A stretch of 64,000 nucleotides of DNA from Cyanobium usitatum str. Tous (GCF_003011885.1 NZ_PXXO01000013.1:1-64000); one strand, 5' to 3'. Positions 26,427 through 35,495 are shown, counted from the stretch's first letter. The notes: generated from the sequence alone by a model not told the origin. Program-made: numbers and translations.

Positions 26427-26957
26427 ATGCCGCGTCTGGTTGCCTTGGTGCTGGCGGGGCTGCTGGTTGCTTGCAGTGCTGCGGCAGCCGGGCTCAATGG
26501 TTTCCAGAGCCCCGATGGCCGCTATGCATTCCTCTATCCCACCGGTTGGACGCGGGTGCAGGTGAGTGGCGGCCCCCAGGTGGTGTTCCACGACCTGATC
26601 AACAGCGATGAAACCCTCAGCCTGGTGATCTCGGAGGTGAATCCCACCAATGACTTGGAAAAGCTGGGCAGCGCCGTGGCGGTCGGCGAGCAGCTGCGCC
26701 GCACGGTGATTGCCCCTGAGGGCAGTGGCCGCCAGGCTGAGCTGGTGGAGGCGTCGGAGCGTCAGGAAGGTCCCCGCACCTTCTACGACCTTGAATATGC
26801 CGTGCACCTCGAAGACCGCGACCGCCACGAGTTGGCCACCGTGGTGCTTGATCGCGGCCGGCTGTACACGTTTGCGGCCAGCACCAACGAGATTCGTTGG
26901 GCCAAGGTGAAGGACATGTTCCATGAGGTAGTCACCTCCTTCACCCTGCTGGTGTGA
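26427..26957 (+). CDS. CyanoP, PsbP-like photosystem II lipoprotein
   Basis: 176 residues from the chosen ATG. LVALVLAGLLVACSAA is a lipoprotein signal with lipobox LVAC, so the mature protein is a lumenal lipid-anchored form. The body shows the PsbP fold: GFQSPDGRYAFLYPTGWTRV, VVFHDLINSDETLSLVIS and a C-terminal DMFHEVVTSF. CyanoP assists PSII assembly at the lumenal face. An in-frame ATG at 26370 would add 19 residues encoded by an 18-bp repeat (26372-26404), so I prefer 26427. The stop overlaps the oxidoreductase start by 4 bp. Confidence 0.88.
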   Translation: MPRLVALVLAGLLVACSAAAAGLNGFQSPDGRYAFLYPTGWTRVQVSGGPQVVFHDLINSDETLSLVISEVNPTNDLEKLGSAVAVGEQLRRTVIAPEGSGRQAELVEASERQEGPRTFYDLEYAVHLEDRDRHELATVVLDRGRLYTFAASTNEIRWAKVKDMFHEVVTSFTLLV

Positions 26958-28039
26958 CGGTTTCGGCTCCCGCCGATGTGGTGATCGTTGGCGCTGGGTT
27001 GGCTGGTGGTCTTTTGGCCTTGGCGTTGCGGGAGCTGGGGGCGTCGGTGACGGTCGTCGATGCCCCCGCCAGCAATGGGCTTTGCTCCGCTTCAGAGCTC
27101 AGTTATGGCGCTCTGCCGGGATGGCCCCTGGCTCCAACCCCCTTAGCTCGTTTGGCGGCAGGAGCCTCAAAGCGCTGGCGGCTCCTGCAAGAACGCCATG
27201 GTGACCTGGGCTGGCGGCCCTGCCGCTTGCGTTTGCACGGGGCTGCCGCCGGTTGGCGCCCCCTTAGTGCCTGGTGGCCGCTGCCCTTCGCCCAGGTGGA
27301 TTCCGCCGTGCTGACGGCGCGCTTGCCGCTAGCGCTGGCGGCGGCTGGAGTGAGGTGCAAAACGGGCCGGGTGGAGCGCTTGGAGCCGCAGGCTGGGGCA
27401 GGCTGGGAATTGACCCTCAGTGACGGCTCCAGCCTGCCGGCTGCCCAGCTGGTGCTGGCGGCAGGTGCTCACTGCCGCCAGCTCTGGCCGGCCCTGCCCC
27501 AGCGCTTGCGCAGCAGCTGGGCGGCGGCGCTGCAGCTGGCCTCCTTCCCGGCGCCACTGGGCCGAGCGGCTGCCTGGCTGCCGCTCAGCTTTGGGCGGGT
27601 CGCTCTGGAGCGGCGCGCCGCTGGCCTGAGCCAGCCGGAGTGGCTGGTGGATGGCGGTTTGGTGCCCCGGGCAGAAGGGGCCTTGCTAGGCCAGCACACC
27701 CTGGTGCGACCGGGCCTGGAGCTCGGCCCAGCGCCGACGCCTTTGGAGGTGGAAAGGCAACTGCGCCAAGAACTAGCGGCGCAAGCCTGGGGGGCGCCGC
27801 TAGCGGCGTTGCCTGGTTATTTGCGCCAAGCGGCCGTGGCCTTCTGCACTGAGGGCTTGCCCCTGGTGGGTCCGCTGGCAGATGCGCCGGATTTGTGGAT
27901 GTTCACCGGCTTCAGTGCGGGGTTCAGCCAGGTGCCGGTGTTGGCACCCCTGCTGGCCCAGGTTTTGGTGTCGGGGGGAGCTCGATCGGAAGCGGCGATG
28001 CGGCGTCTGCAGCAGCTGGGCCTGACAAGTGCCTTTTAA
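26954..28039 (+). CDS. FAD-dependent oxidoreductase (glycine oxidase/DAO family)
   Basis: 361 residues. VVIVGAGLAGGLLALALREL is the N-terminal dinucleotide motif GxGxxG, followed by an acidic strand end (VVDA). SLPAAQLVLAAGAHCRQLWP is the second FAD segment and LWMFTGFSAGFSQVPVLAPL the C-terminal flavin-contacting segment. It would oxidise an amine or similar group; the substrate is not identifiable. It starts at GTG 26954, overlapping cyanoP by 4 bp, so both come from one message. Confidence 0.8.
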   Translation: MTVSAPADVVIVGAGLAGGLLALALRELGASVTVVDAPASNGLCSASELSYGALPGWPLAPTPLARLAAGASKRWRLLQERHGDLGWRPCRLRLHGAAAGWRPLSAWWPLPFAQVDSAVLTARLPLALAAAGVRCKTGRVERLEPQAGAGWELTLSDGSSLPAAQLVLAAGAHCRQLWPALPQRLRSSWAAALQLASFPAPLGRAAAWLPLSFGRVALERRAAGLSQPEWLVDGGLVPRAEGALLGQHTLVRPGLELGPAPTPLEVERQLRQELAAQAWGAPLAALPGYLRQAAVAFCTEGLPLVGPLADAPDLWMFTGFSAGFSQVPVLAPLLAQVLVSGGARSEAAMRRLQQLGLTSAF

Positions 28040-28057
28040 TCCTGCAAACTGGGTGCC

Positions 28058-29398
28058 ATGACTCAGGCCACCCCTACCGCCGCGGAGCCCAGCCATCGCG
28101 GCCCATTTCAGCGCTTGCAGTCCCGCTGGCAGGGGCTGAGCGATCACAACCAGGTGGGCGTGAGCCTGGCTGGGGTTGGCGGTGTGTTGGTGCTCTGGGC
28201 CCTGTTCTGGCCAGTGCCCACCGAGGTGGAAGGTATGGGCGTGTTGATCTACCCCGACAACGCCGGCATCCTCAACGCCCGGGCCGGCGGCCAGGTGCGG
28301 GAGGTGTTCGTCAAGGAGGGGCAGCCGGTGGCGAGCGGCCAGGTGCTTATGCAGCTGTATCTGCCGGTGCTGGAGCGCCAGCTCGACCAGCAGCGCGGCA
28401 ACCTGCGTCAGTTGGAGCGGCACAACGCCCAGCTCGATGAGCGCGATGCCTTGCGTCTGCTCACCGAGAAGCGGGCCCTGGATACGTCTCTGGCCAAGTT
28501 TTCCGACGATCGCCGTCGCTACGGCGAACTGCAGTCGACCTACGCCAGCAAACTGCGCAATCTCGACTTCCTGGCCCAGCGCGAGGTGGTGGCGCCGCTG
28601 TCTTCTGAGGTGGTGTCGGCGGAGCAGGGGCTCACCAGCACCAGCGTGAATCTCGATGACGTGAAGATCAACGAGAAGAACGTGGTGACCAACTACCAGC
28701 AGGTGAAGCTCACGATCGAAACCCAGGCCCTGCAGCGCCGCTATCAGATCGACAATCTCAAGCGTCAGATCCAGGTCACCGAAGCCAAGATCGCCTACGA
28801 CGGCAAGGTGCATGCCGACCGGAACGGCACGGTGCTCGATCTGCAGGTGATCGCCGGCCAGACCGTGGGCACCGGCCAGCGGCTGGGCACGATCGGCCGG
28901 CCTGAACAACCCAGCGCTAAAGACCGCCCGCTGCGGGTGGTGTCCTACTTTGCGCCCGCCGATGCCCGCCGCCTGCCGCTGGGGCTGCCCGTGGAGGTGG
29001 TGCCGCAGTGGAACCAGCGCGGCCGCTTCGGCGGCATCGTGGGCAAGGTGACGCAGGTGCTCACCCTGCCCGCCACCGAAGACGACATCTCCACCACCAC
29101 CGGCAACGCGCAGCTGGCCCAGGCGCTCACGAAGAACGGTCCGGTGATGCGCAGTGAAATCGAGCTGGAGCGGGATACCTCCAGCGTGGACGGCTACCGC
29201 TGGACCCTCTCGGGGGGGAGTGGCGTGTTCCCGATCCGCGACGGACTCACGGTGTCGACCCATGCCTACGTGGAGTGGCGCTCGCCGATCAGCTATGTGA
29301 TTCCGGGCCTCCGCTCCCTCACCGGCGGCTTCCGCACCCCTTGGATCGATCTGCGCTGGAACCAGCCCTCCCTGCGCCAGCCCAACACCGTTCCATGA
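28058..29398 (+). CDS. HlyD-family periplasmic adaptor (membrane fusion protein)
   Basis: 446 residues. One N-terminal membrane helix (VGVSLAGVGGVLVLWALFW, about 35-53), a lipoyl-like half (ILNARAGGQVREVFVKEGQP), a long coiled-coil hairpin (about 105-245, rich in Leu/Gln/Arg) and the second lipoyl half (KVHADRNGTVLDLQVIAGQT). The C-terminal beta-barrel resembles adaptors of the NHLP-type secretion family. It would bridge an inner-membrane pump to a TolC tunnel. Genes for a TolC protein and FUSC pumps lie just downstream on the opposite strand. A 68-residue gene overlaps its stop. Confidence 0.85.
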   Translation: MTQATPTAAEPSHRGPFQRLQSRWQGLSDHNQVGVSLAGVGGVLVLWALFWPVPTEVEGMGVLIYPDNAGILNARAGGQVREVFVKEGQPVASGQVLMQLYLPVLERQLDQQRGNLRQLERHNAQLDERDALRLLTEKRALDTSLAKFSDDRRRYGELQSTYASKLRNLDFLAQREVVAPLSSEVVSAEQGLTSTSVNLDDVKINEKNVVTNYQQVKLTIETQALQRRYQIDNLKRQIQVTEAKIAYDGKVHADRNGTVLDLQVIAGQTVGTGQRLGTIGRPEQPSAKDRPLRVVSYFAPADARRLPLGLPVEVVPQWNQRGRFGGIVGKVTQVLTLPATEDDISTTTGNAQLAQALTKNGPVMRSEIELERDTSSVDGYRWTLSGGSGVFPIRDGLTVSTHAYVEWRSPISYVIPGLRSLTGGFRTPWIDLRWNQPSLRQPNTVP

Positions 29399-29601
29399 GC
29401 TCCCCTGTGAAGTCGCCGTCCCTCCCCCGGATCCGCAATCCCCTGCTGCGCCAGGAGTTCCCCTGGCTGGTGAGCGAGGTGGTGCTGCTGTTGATCCTGT
29501 TCAACGCCAACCCGCCGGAGCTGTGGTTCTGGCTGGTGGTGCTGCTTGTGGTGCTGCTCTATCGCGTCGAGCGCTGGTGGTCGTCGCGGCCAAACGCCTG
29601 A
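29395..29601 (+). CDS. Small two-helix membrane protein in export locus (AaeX-like position)
   Basis: 68 residues with start ATG at 29395, overlapping the adaptor stop by 4 bp (ATGA). Hydrophobic helices are about 24-37 (LVSEVVLLLILFNA) and 42-58 (LWFWLVVLLVVLLYRVE), with a basic C-terminus. In the E. coli aae locus a similarly small membrane protein (AaeX) lies next to adaptor AaeA and FUSC pump AaeB. The size and setting match here, but the sequence is not clearly similar, so the analogy is inference. It ends 4 bp from the convergent FUSC gene. Confidence 0.6.
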   Translation: MSSPVKSPSLPRIRNPLLRQEFPWLVSEVVLLLILFNANPPELWFWLVVLLVVLLYRVERWWSSRPNA

Positions 29602-29605
29602 GTGC

Positions 29606-30664
29606 TCAGCTCACAAGCTCTCGCCATTGGCGTTCGGTGCTCTCCATGGTGTGATCCATGCGGTTGAGCACCATTAACTGAGCGGCCACCCTTTGCAGTT
29701 GCTCGGGGCTTAGCCGCCTGTATGCAGCCTTGGATTCGGGCGACTGCAGGGCCTCCAAGGACAGCGTCGAACGCGGTTGGCTTGGCGGTGGCTGTAGTTG
29801 GGTTGAATCGCTCAGTTGCTGTTGCCAGCTGAGCAACCGCTCCACAACCCCCTGCACAAAAGCCAGGCCTGCGTCGTAGTCGACCTGAAGACCCCAGCCC
29901 AGCCAATCGGCATTCGGTAGGCGCCGCAGCTCGTCAAGATCCAGGATCAGGGCCTCGCTGGCCTGGTCCAGCAGTGCCCACATCCGTGCCACAGGATGCT
30001 CGCTCGCCAGTGTTCCCAGTTCCAGCAGGGCGCCCTGGCGTTGGTCGCGCAGGCCCTGCAGGCTGGTGCGCAGGCTACGGATCTGCTGCCCTAGCTGGCG
30101 GCGCCGTTGCGCCTGGGATTGGATCGCTTCGGGCGGGTGCTGCACCACCTGCAGCAGGGTGTGTCCCAGATCCACCAGCAGCTGCAGCAGTCCCTCCCGC
30201 TGCTGGATCCGGGCCCGAGAGGGCCAGAAAAGGCGCAGGCTCAGCAGGGCCATCAAGATGCCGAAGGCGGTCCAGAGCAAGCGCAGTGGGATCCAGCTGT
30301 CGAGCTGCTGCTCATGGGTGAGCCAGCCCATCACCACCACAAAGCAGCAGACCCCATAGCCCACGGTTAGCCGCAACGAGCCGGCGATCAGCCGGGCCAG
30401 CAGCAAGGCCAGCGGCAGCGCCACCACCAGCGGCAGCTGCCCCCAGGCCCGGTAGCCGAAGAACACCACGATGCCGCCAATGGCGGTGCCAACCAAGCGC
30501 TGACGGCCGAGTTCGAGGGTGTTGCCGTAGTTGCCCACGGTGACGCTCAGCACCGCTAGGGAGGCGTAAAGCGCAAAGGGCAGGCCAGTGAGATTGGCGA
30601 AGCCGTTCACCACCGTCACAGTGGCAGCGAGGCGCAGGGTGTCCCGCAGGGCTGGGCTGGTCAT
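29606..30664 (-). CDS. FUSC-family membrane protein, type B (copy 2)
   Basis: 352 residues. The first half holds several membrane helices: LYASLAVLSVTVGNYGNTLE, LVGTAIGGIVVFFGYRA, and GYGVCCFVVVMGWLTHEQ, ending in RLLWTAFGILMALLSLRLFW. The second half is a soluble helical domain with LL-Q-rich heptads. It is clearly paralogous to the gene at 34437 (shared GWLxHE, IPLRxxWTxFG, LRLFWP). FUSC proteins are putative aromatic-acid exporters. It overlaps its type A partner by 4 bp, suggesting a hetero-oligomer. Confidence 0.82.
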   Translation of the reverse strand: MTSPALRDTLRLAATVTVVNGFANLTGLPFALYASLAVLSVTVGNYGNTLELGRQRLVGTAIGGIVVFFGYRAWGQLPLVVALPLALLLARLIAGSLRLTVGYGVCCFVVVMGWLTHEQQLDSWIPLRLLWTAFGILMALLSLRLFWPSRARIQQREGLLQLLVDLGHTLLQVVQHPPEAIQSQAQRRRQLGQQIRSLRTSLQGLRDQRQGALLELGTLASEHPVARMWALLDQASEALILDLDELRRLPNADWLGWGLQVDYDAGLAFVQGVVERLLSWQQQLSDSTQLQPPPSQPRSTLSLEALQSPESKAAYRRLSPEQLQRVAAQLMVLNRMDHTMESTERQWRELVS

Positions 30665-31704
30665 CCCTGCGAGGCCGAGAGCTGGGCCAGGCCCGCGCTG
30701 AGCAGTGCCCGGCTATGGAGCAGTTGTTCCAACACATGGGACTGCTGGCCGATGGCCAGCAGCAGGGGCTGGGGGGCGCCCAGACGCCCGGCTTCTTCCA
30801 GCCAATCTTGAGCTGGGCTTGAGAGGATTGGCGCTGGAGCGGCGGTGGGCTGGGTTTGCAAGGTCCGGGCGAGGCTGGCGAGCGCGCTGCGGAGCAGGGG
30901 CTTGGAGCTGCTTGCCGGCAGGGGGGTGTCCAGCTGCCGTAGCAGGGGCTCCAGCAGCAGCCACTGGCTTAACACCTGTCGCCAGATGCTGCCGGCCTGG
31001 GCCCAGCGCGACAGCTGGTGTTGGGTGTGGGCGGGCATGGGAAGGCCCTGGTTTTGGTCGCGGAGCTGTTGCAACAGCTGAATGCTGGGCAGCAGATCCT
31101 GGGAGCGCAGCGCAGCTGGGGGCTCACCGCCCCTATCCAGCCACTGCTGCATTGCCAGGATTTGGGCCTCGAGCTGGCTGGCGATCCGGGCTTCCAGGGC
31201 AGGGAGCTGTTGCAGGGGGCGGCGCGGCCAGAGGGCCCAGGTGGCGATCTGCGCCATCAAGATGCCCACCACCGCCGCGAAGGCCAGGTCAAAAATCGTC
31301 GCCCAGTTGAACTGGTTGCCGCGGTGCATCAGTTCCACGGCCCAGCAGCTCAAATACCCCGTACTCAGGCCTTTGAGCAGCCCCAGGCTGCGCACCAGCA
31401 CACCGGTAATCAGGATTGCCAGGCCCAGCACCACCCAGCTGGTGGATATCTCGTGCAGCACGATGGCTGTGAGGATGCCGATCAAGGCGCCGGCCACCAG
31501 CTGGCCAATGCTGCGGGCGGGGGTGAGGTCGTTCTCATTCACGAACAACACAGCCATCACAAGAGCCAGCCCCAGCAGGTGGTTGCGCCCAGACCAAAAC
31601 AGGATCCCGATCGTCAGGGTGCTGGCCAGCCAGATCCGCAGACTGTTGCGCCAAATAGGGCTCAGGGAGGGCAGGGCGGCAGCCATGGGGTGTCGCCCGT
31701 TCAA
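30661..31704 (-). CDS. FUSC-family membrane protein, type A (copy 2)
   Basis: 347 residues. Helices occur at about 22-40, 42-56, 65-85, 90-110 and 140-160 (LAFAAVVGILMAQIATWALWP). The conserved loop LALVMAVLFVNENDLTPARS parallels the type A paralogue at 35492 (LLAVVMVVDDNDDHTLQAAS). A soluble helical tail follows. It is read from the same message as TolC (4-bp overlap at 31701-31704) and overlaps the type B gene by 4 bp. Export of an aromatic or amphipathic compound is the family-level expectation only. Confidence 0.8.
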   Translation of the reverse strand: MNGRHPMAAALPSLSPIWRNSLRIWLASTLTIGILFWSGRNHLLGLALVMAVLFVNENDLTPARSIGQLVAGALIGILTAIVLHEISTSWVVLGLAILITGVLVRSLGLLKGLSTGYLSCWAVELMHRGNQFNWATIFDLAFAAVVGILMAQIATWALWPRRPLQQLPALEARIASQLEAQILAMQQWLDRGGEPPAALRSQDLLPSIQLLQQLRDQNQGLPMPAHTQHQLSRWAQAGSIWRQVLSQWLLLEPLLRQLDTPLPASSSKPLLRSALASLARTLQTQPTAAPAPILSSPAQDWLEEAGRLGAPQPLLLAIGQQSHVLEQLLHSRALLSAGLAQLSASQG

Positions 31705-33509
31705 GGTTGGGTGGCGGGGCTGCTACTGAGTTGCAGCTGCAGCTGGGGCTGGATCGGCAGATTGGGATCCCGGGGCATCGGCAGCAGCTCCTTCAGCAAC
31801 TTCGCGTAGGTGATGTTCACGTTCACCGTGGCGTTGAGCCGCTGCACCTGGCTGTTGATCAGGCGGTCCTGGGTGTTGGAGAGATTGAGCTCACTGTCGA
31901 GGCCTGTGAGAAAGCGCAGGCGTACGTCGCGGAAGGCTTCGAGGGCCGCGGATACGCCGCGGCGGGCTGAACTGAGCTTGGCGAGGCTGGCCTCGTGGTT
32001 GAAGAAGGCCTGCTCGATCCGCAGGCGGATGTCGTTGCGCGTGGCGGCGTACTGCTGGGCGGTGGCAGCCTCCCGTTTGGCCAGGGCCCGCGCCTGCCCT
32101 GCGGTGGTGCCGGCATCAAACAGCAGCCAGGTGAGGGTGAGTCCCGCCGACCAGTCCCAGCCGTTGGTGGTGCTCAGGGGCAGGGCGGTGGAGCCGCAGC
32201 AGCCCCCTCCGCCAAACTCGAAGTTGCCCAGGCTGGTTTGAGAGCTGCTGCCGCCGCCGCTGGCAAAGAGGGAGAGTTTCGGCAGCAGTCCGGCGGCTGT
32301 GGCCTGGCTCTGCTGAGCCAGGGCCGTGCGGGTGGCCAGGATCGCTTCCAGTTCGGGATTGCCCCGGTAGGCCGCTAGCAGGCTGGCTTCCAGATCGAGC
32401 GGCCAGCGGGGTTGCACCACGATCGGGTCGCTGGGGCTGGGGGTCACGCCGGCCGGCAGGTTGAGCAGCACCGCCAGTTGCCGGCGCGCCACCGCCCGAT
32501 CCGCCAGGGCCTGGATCAGGGTTTCTTCATCGGAGGCCTGGATGGCCCGGCGCCGCAGCACATCGAGCCTGGGCACCAGGCCCGCCTGCTTGAGTTCGAG
32601 GGTGTCCTGCAGGATCACCAGATCGTTGCGCAGGTTGGCGTCGTAGACGCGCACCAGTTGCTCGTCCTGCTGGAGCTTGTAGTAAGCCTCACTCACCTGC
32701 AGCTGCAGGGAGCGCAGCTGGTTGGCATAGGTGTTGCGCTGCTGCTCCAGACTGGCGCGGGCCGCTTTCACCGTGGGCGTGCGGGCGAAGTCGAGCAGGG
32801 CGTAGTTGAGTTGCAGCCCCGCCTCAACGCCCCATTCCCCGGAGGTGTCCGCCGCGGATCCGCCGTTGGGCACGTAGAAGGGGCCGGCGGTGGGTTTTCC
32901 GGCGGAGTCGAGCAGCCCTGCAGGGTCAAACAACGGGCCAAAGCCCAGGTTGTCGTTCGGCTTGTTGGAGGTGGTGGTGCTGCGAGCGCCCTCGTAGCCG
33001 CCGTTGGCAAAGGCGCTGATGGTGGGCCAGTAGCTGCCCATGGCGGCCTGGAGGCTGGCCAGGGCGGCGGCCACCTGCTCGCGCTGGGCCTGCAGGGTGG
33101 CGCTGTTGGCGAAGGCGATCGCCAGAGCCTGCTCCAGGCTGAGGCTGGCGACGCCGCTGGCCTGAAGCTGCTGGGGGGTGGGCAGATCCAGGGGCGGACC
33201 GGCCACCGTGTCGGCGGGTTGGATCGGGCCGGTGGCGGGTTGGTTGGCCCGGATCAGGTTGGCGGGCAGCTCCGGTGTGCTGAGCACGTCGCCTACCGGG
33301 GGCTCGGGTTCGCCGGGCAGCAGCTGATCCAGGGCCCGCAGCTCCGAATCCAGCCGCTGCCAGCTGCGCTCGATCAGCTCGGTGCTTTGGGCTTGCCGCG
33401 GCTGGCCTGGAAGTGATGCAGGCCGTGGGGCGGACAGCGCAGCCGGGGCGAGCTGGGCCGGGATCAGCCCCAGCCACAACAGTGCCAGAACGCGTTTGCG
33501 CATTGCCAC
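31701..33509 (-). CDS. TolC-family outer-membrane efflux protein
   Basis: 602 residues, longer than E. coli TolC because of an extended Pro/Ala-rich N-terminal region after the signal peptide (RVLALLWLGLIPAQLAPAAL). Two OEP repeats are seen: LSLEQALAIAFANSATLQAQ, and a second starting at LDLEASLLAAYRGNPELEA with SYWPTISAFANGGYEG and LPKLSLFASGGGSS as paired strands. A cysteine pair occurs in FGGGGCCGST. It would form the outer-membrane tunnel for the FUSC pumps on either side of it and the adaptor at 28058. Confidence 0.9.
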   Translation of the reverse strand: MAMRKRVLALLWLGLIPAQLAPAALSAPRPASLPGQPRQAQSTELIERSWQRLDSELRALDQLLPGEPEPPVGDVLSTPELPANLIRANQPATGPIQPADTVAGPPLDLPTPQQLQASGVASLSLEQALAIAFANSATLQAQREQVAAALASLQAAMGSYWPTISAFANGGYEGARSTTTSNKPNDNLGFGPLFDPAGLLDSAGKPTAGPFYVPNGGSAADTSGEWGVEAGLQLNYALLDFARTPTVKAARASLEQQRNTYANQLRSLQLQVSEAYYKLQQDEQLVRVYDANLRNDLVILQDTLELKQAGLVPRLDVLRRRAIQASDEETLIQALADRAVARRQLAVLLNLPAGVTPSPSDPIVVQPRWPLDLEASLLAAYRGNPELEAILATRTALAQQSQATAAGLLPKLSLFASGGGSSSQTSLGNFEFGGGGCCGSTALPLSTTNGWDWSAGLTLTWLLFDAGTTAGQARALAKREAATAQQYAATRNDIRLRIEQAFFNHEASLAKLSSARRGVSAALEAFRDVRLRFLTGLDSELNLSNTQDRLINSQVQRLNATVNVNITYAKLLKELLPMPRDPNLPIQPQLQLQLSSSPATQP

Positions 33510-33520
33510 GGTGATGTAGA

Positions 33521-34393
33521 TCAGCGCCTTGATCGCCGCATTCTGATTTGTCCAGCGGCTCTGCTGACCTGGGGATGTTCGGCTTCAGGGGCGGCAGCGG
33601 GTTTACTCGGCGTGTCCACCGCCTTCGGATTGCCCAGCACCCTGGGTTTTCCAAGCACCCCGGCAATCAGGATGGCCACATAGAGCTGGCCCACGATCGT
33701 GATCCACACGCTGGCGGTAAGGCTGGTGAGACTGCCGCTTTTCAGCACCGGGCTGTCGATGGTGGTGAGGCTGGCGAAGGCGGCACCCAGCATGGCGGGT
33801 GCGTGGCCGATGCCATCTGGTAAGGCATGCCCATGGGCCGGCAGGTTGAAAGCTGCTGGGTCGAGCACCAGCAGCGAATTGAGCACGATGCCGCCGGTGA
33901 AGCCCACCAGTAGATACCCGGCCGCGGCTCCCATCAGCAGGTCGCCGTTGAAAACCGGTTCTTCGGCCAGGGCCTTCACCAGGCTCCAGAGAACCACCAG
34001 CATCAAGCTGAGCCAAACCACTAGGTGGAGCACGCTTAACTGCAGGGCCAGCCTGGTGTTGAACTCCAGTGCGGCTTGCCAGAGCAGTTCTACAGCCAGT
34101 GCCACGATCCAGAAGCTCACCAGGCGCTGCCGGCGCAGCAGCACCAGCTGCACCCGGCGTCCGAGGGCGCTGGGCATCGCCTGCGTGGCCGAGGGATCCA
34201 GGCGGTTCTTGCGAAGCAGCGGAGAGTCCGTCAGCACGGCCACAGCGGAGATCACCAGGTACACCACGCTCACCAGCCGTGGTGCCTGCTGGAGACCGCG
34301 CAGGCCCACCAGGGCCAACACCTCCACCGCCAGCAGCCCGCGGTAGAGGGCATGCCGCTGTTGCAGCAGGCGGCTAACAAGGTCCATCGTCAT
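33521..34393 (-). CDS. Channel-like membrane protein with degenerate filter, inside efflux operon
   Basis: 290 residues. Hydrophobic segments lie at about 18-33, 41-55, 90-108, 116-138 and 152-172. They are followed by a re-entrant-like AMLGAAFASLTTIDSPVLKS (about 200-219) and a final helix SVWITIVGQLYVAILIAGVL (about 228-247). The pattern TLTT(V/I)GYG...GQLYLAVLIA of Ion_trans_2 channels is recognisable, but the filter GYG is replaced by DSP. K+ selectivity is therefore unlikely; another permeation path or a structural role are both possible. It lies 11 bp upstream of tolC and 43 bp after a FUSC gene. Confidence 0.6.
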   Translation of the reverse strand: MTMDLVSRLLQQRHALYRGLLAVEVLALVGLRGLQQAPRLVSVVYLVISAVAVLTDSPLLRKNRLDPSATQAMPSALGRRVQLVLLRRQRLVSFWIVALAVELLWQAALEFNTRLALQLSVLHLVVWLSLMLVVLWSLVKALAEEPVFNGDLLMGAAAGYLLVGFTGGIVLNSLLVLDPAAFNLPAHGHALPDGIGHAPAMLGAAFASLTTIDSPVLKSGSLTSLTASVWITIVGQLYVAILIAGVLGKPRVLGNPKAVDTPSKPAAAPEAEHPQVSRAAGQIRMRRSRR

Positions 34394-34436
34394 GTGCGTG
34401 ATGCGGCCATCTGGGTGATGCGGTGATTGGCGTGAT

Positions 34437-35495
34437 TCAGGCCCTGCCCAGGATTACCGCCCAGTTTGCTTCGCCATCGCTGATGGCCTGCTCGGCCTGG
34501 CGGCAGAGCATCAGCCGGCTGGCGATCCGCTCGAGCCGCTCCAGGGAAGCCGAGTTGGCGGTGGGATCGTTGAGCTCCTGGCCCAACTGCTGCCAGCTGC
34601 GCGGCAGCTGCAGCCCGGTGTCGGGTGGTTTTGGCAACCCATGGCGCCCACGGATCTGCCGTTCCCATTGGCCCAGTTGGCCAGCCATGGCCTGTAGCAA
34701 CTCCGCTTCGGCCCGGTGCAACTGCACCACCAGCTGGGGATCTTGTAGGGAGGGCGGCTCGCGCACCAGGCCCCCCACCAGGGTGATCAGGCGTGAGGCG
34801 GTGGCCTCGAAGTTGGCCATCAGCAGCGTCGCCGGATGGCGCTCGGGCAGCGAACCCAGCTCCTGCAGCAGTGCTGGCCGTTGCCGCCGAATGGCAACGA
34901 GCTGGTTGCGCAGGGCCCGGTAGCGGCCGATCCGGTGGGGATCGGCCGCTACCGGGCCCGACCTGGTGGGATCCACCCGCGCCGCTAGGTCGCGGAAGCA
35001 GGACTGCAACTGAACAAGCAGCGTGGCGACCTGGCCCAGGCTGCTGTCGAGTCCGCGGGCGGGCCAGAACAGCCGCAGGGCCAGCAGCGTGATCAGCACG
35101 CCGAAACAGGTCCAGAAAAAGCGAAGCGGAATCCAGGCGGCCAGGCCGCCCTCGTGCACTAGCCAGCCCATCACGATGACGATGCCGCCCACCTTGTAAC
35201 CCACCTGCAGCTTCAGCAGGCCGCCCAGCAGGCGCAGGGCGCCGAGGGTGAGCGCGAGCGCCAGCGGCATCGGCAGACCCCGCAACCCCTCGTAGCCGAT
35301 CAGCAACAGCACCGACCCGAGGGCGGTGCCCAGCAGGCGCTGGCTGCCCAGGGCCAGCGCGCCGCCGTAGGTGCCGGTGGACACCGCCAACACCGCCAGG
35401 GACACGTATTGGCTGTCCCCCACCCCCGACAAGCTGGCGAAAGCGTTGCCGAGCCCTGCGGTGAAGGCGGTGCGCAGGCCGTTGCGGTTGATCAC
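34437..35495 (-). CDS. FUSC-family membrane protein, type B (copy 1)
   Basis: 352 residues, the same length as its paralogue at 29606. QYVSLAVLAVSTGTYGGALA, LLGTALGSVLLLIGYEG, IVIVMGWLVHEGGLAAW and LRFFWTCFGVLITLLALRLF are shared membrane segments. The second half is soluble, helical and rich in Leu/Gln/Arg. The start is the GTG at 35495, overlapping the type A stop by 4 bp; an open frame runs further upstream but is a shadow of the type A gene. Confidence 0.82.
   Translation of the reverse strand: MINRNGLRTAFTAGLGNAFASLSGVGDSQYVSLAVLAVSTGTYGGALALGSQRLLGTALGSVLLLIGYEGLRGLPMPLALALTLGALRLLGGLLKLQVGYKVGGIVIVMGWLVHEGGLAAWIPLRFFWTCFGVLITLLALRLFWPARGLDSSLGQVATLLVQLQSCFRDLAARVDPTRSGPVAADPHRIGRYRALRNQLVAIRRQRPALLQELGSLPERHPATLLMANFEATASRLITLVGGLVREPPSLQDPQLVVQLHRAEAELLQAMAGQLGQWERQIRGRHGLPKPPDTGLQLPRSWQQLGQELNDPTANSASLERLERIASRLMLCRQAEQAISDGEANWAVILGRA

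Noticed and set aside
27800-29263. 487-codon minus-strand frame rich in His/Gln/Leu
   Set aside because: Antisense to the FAD oxidoreductase and HlyD genes, with low-complexity composition and no domain.
28058-29601. NHLP-type bacteriocin (RiPP) export locus
   Set aside because: The adaptor resembles NHLP adaptors, but there is no peptidase-ABC exporter, precursor peptide or modification enzyme nearby.
32412-33416. 334-codon plus-strand frame
   Set aside because: Antisense to the TolC gene; Gly/Gln/Val-rich without motifs.
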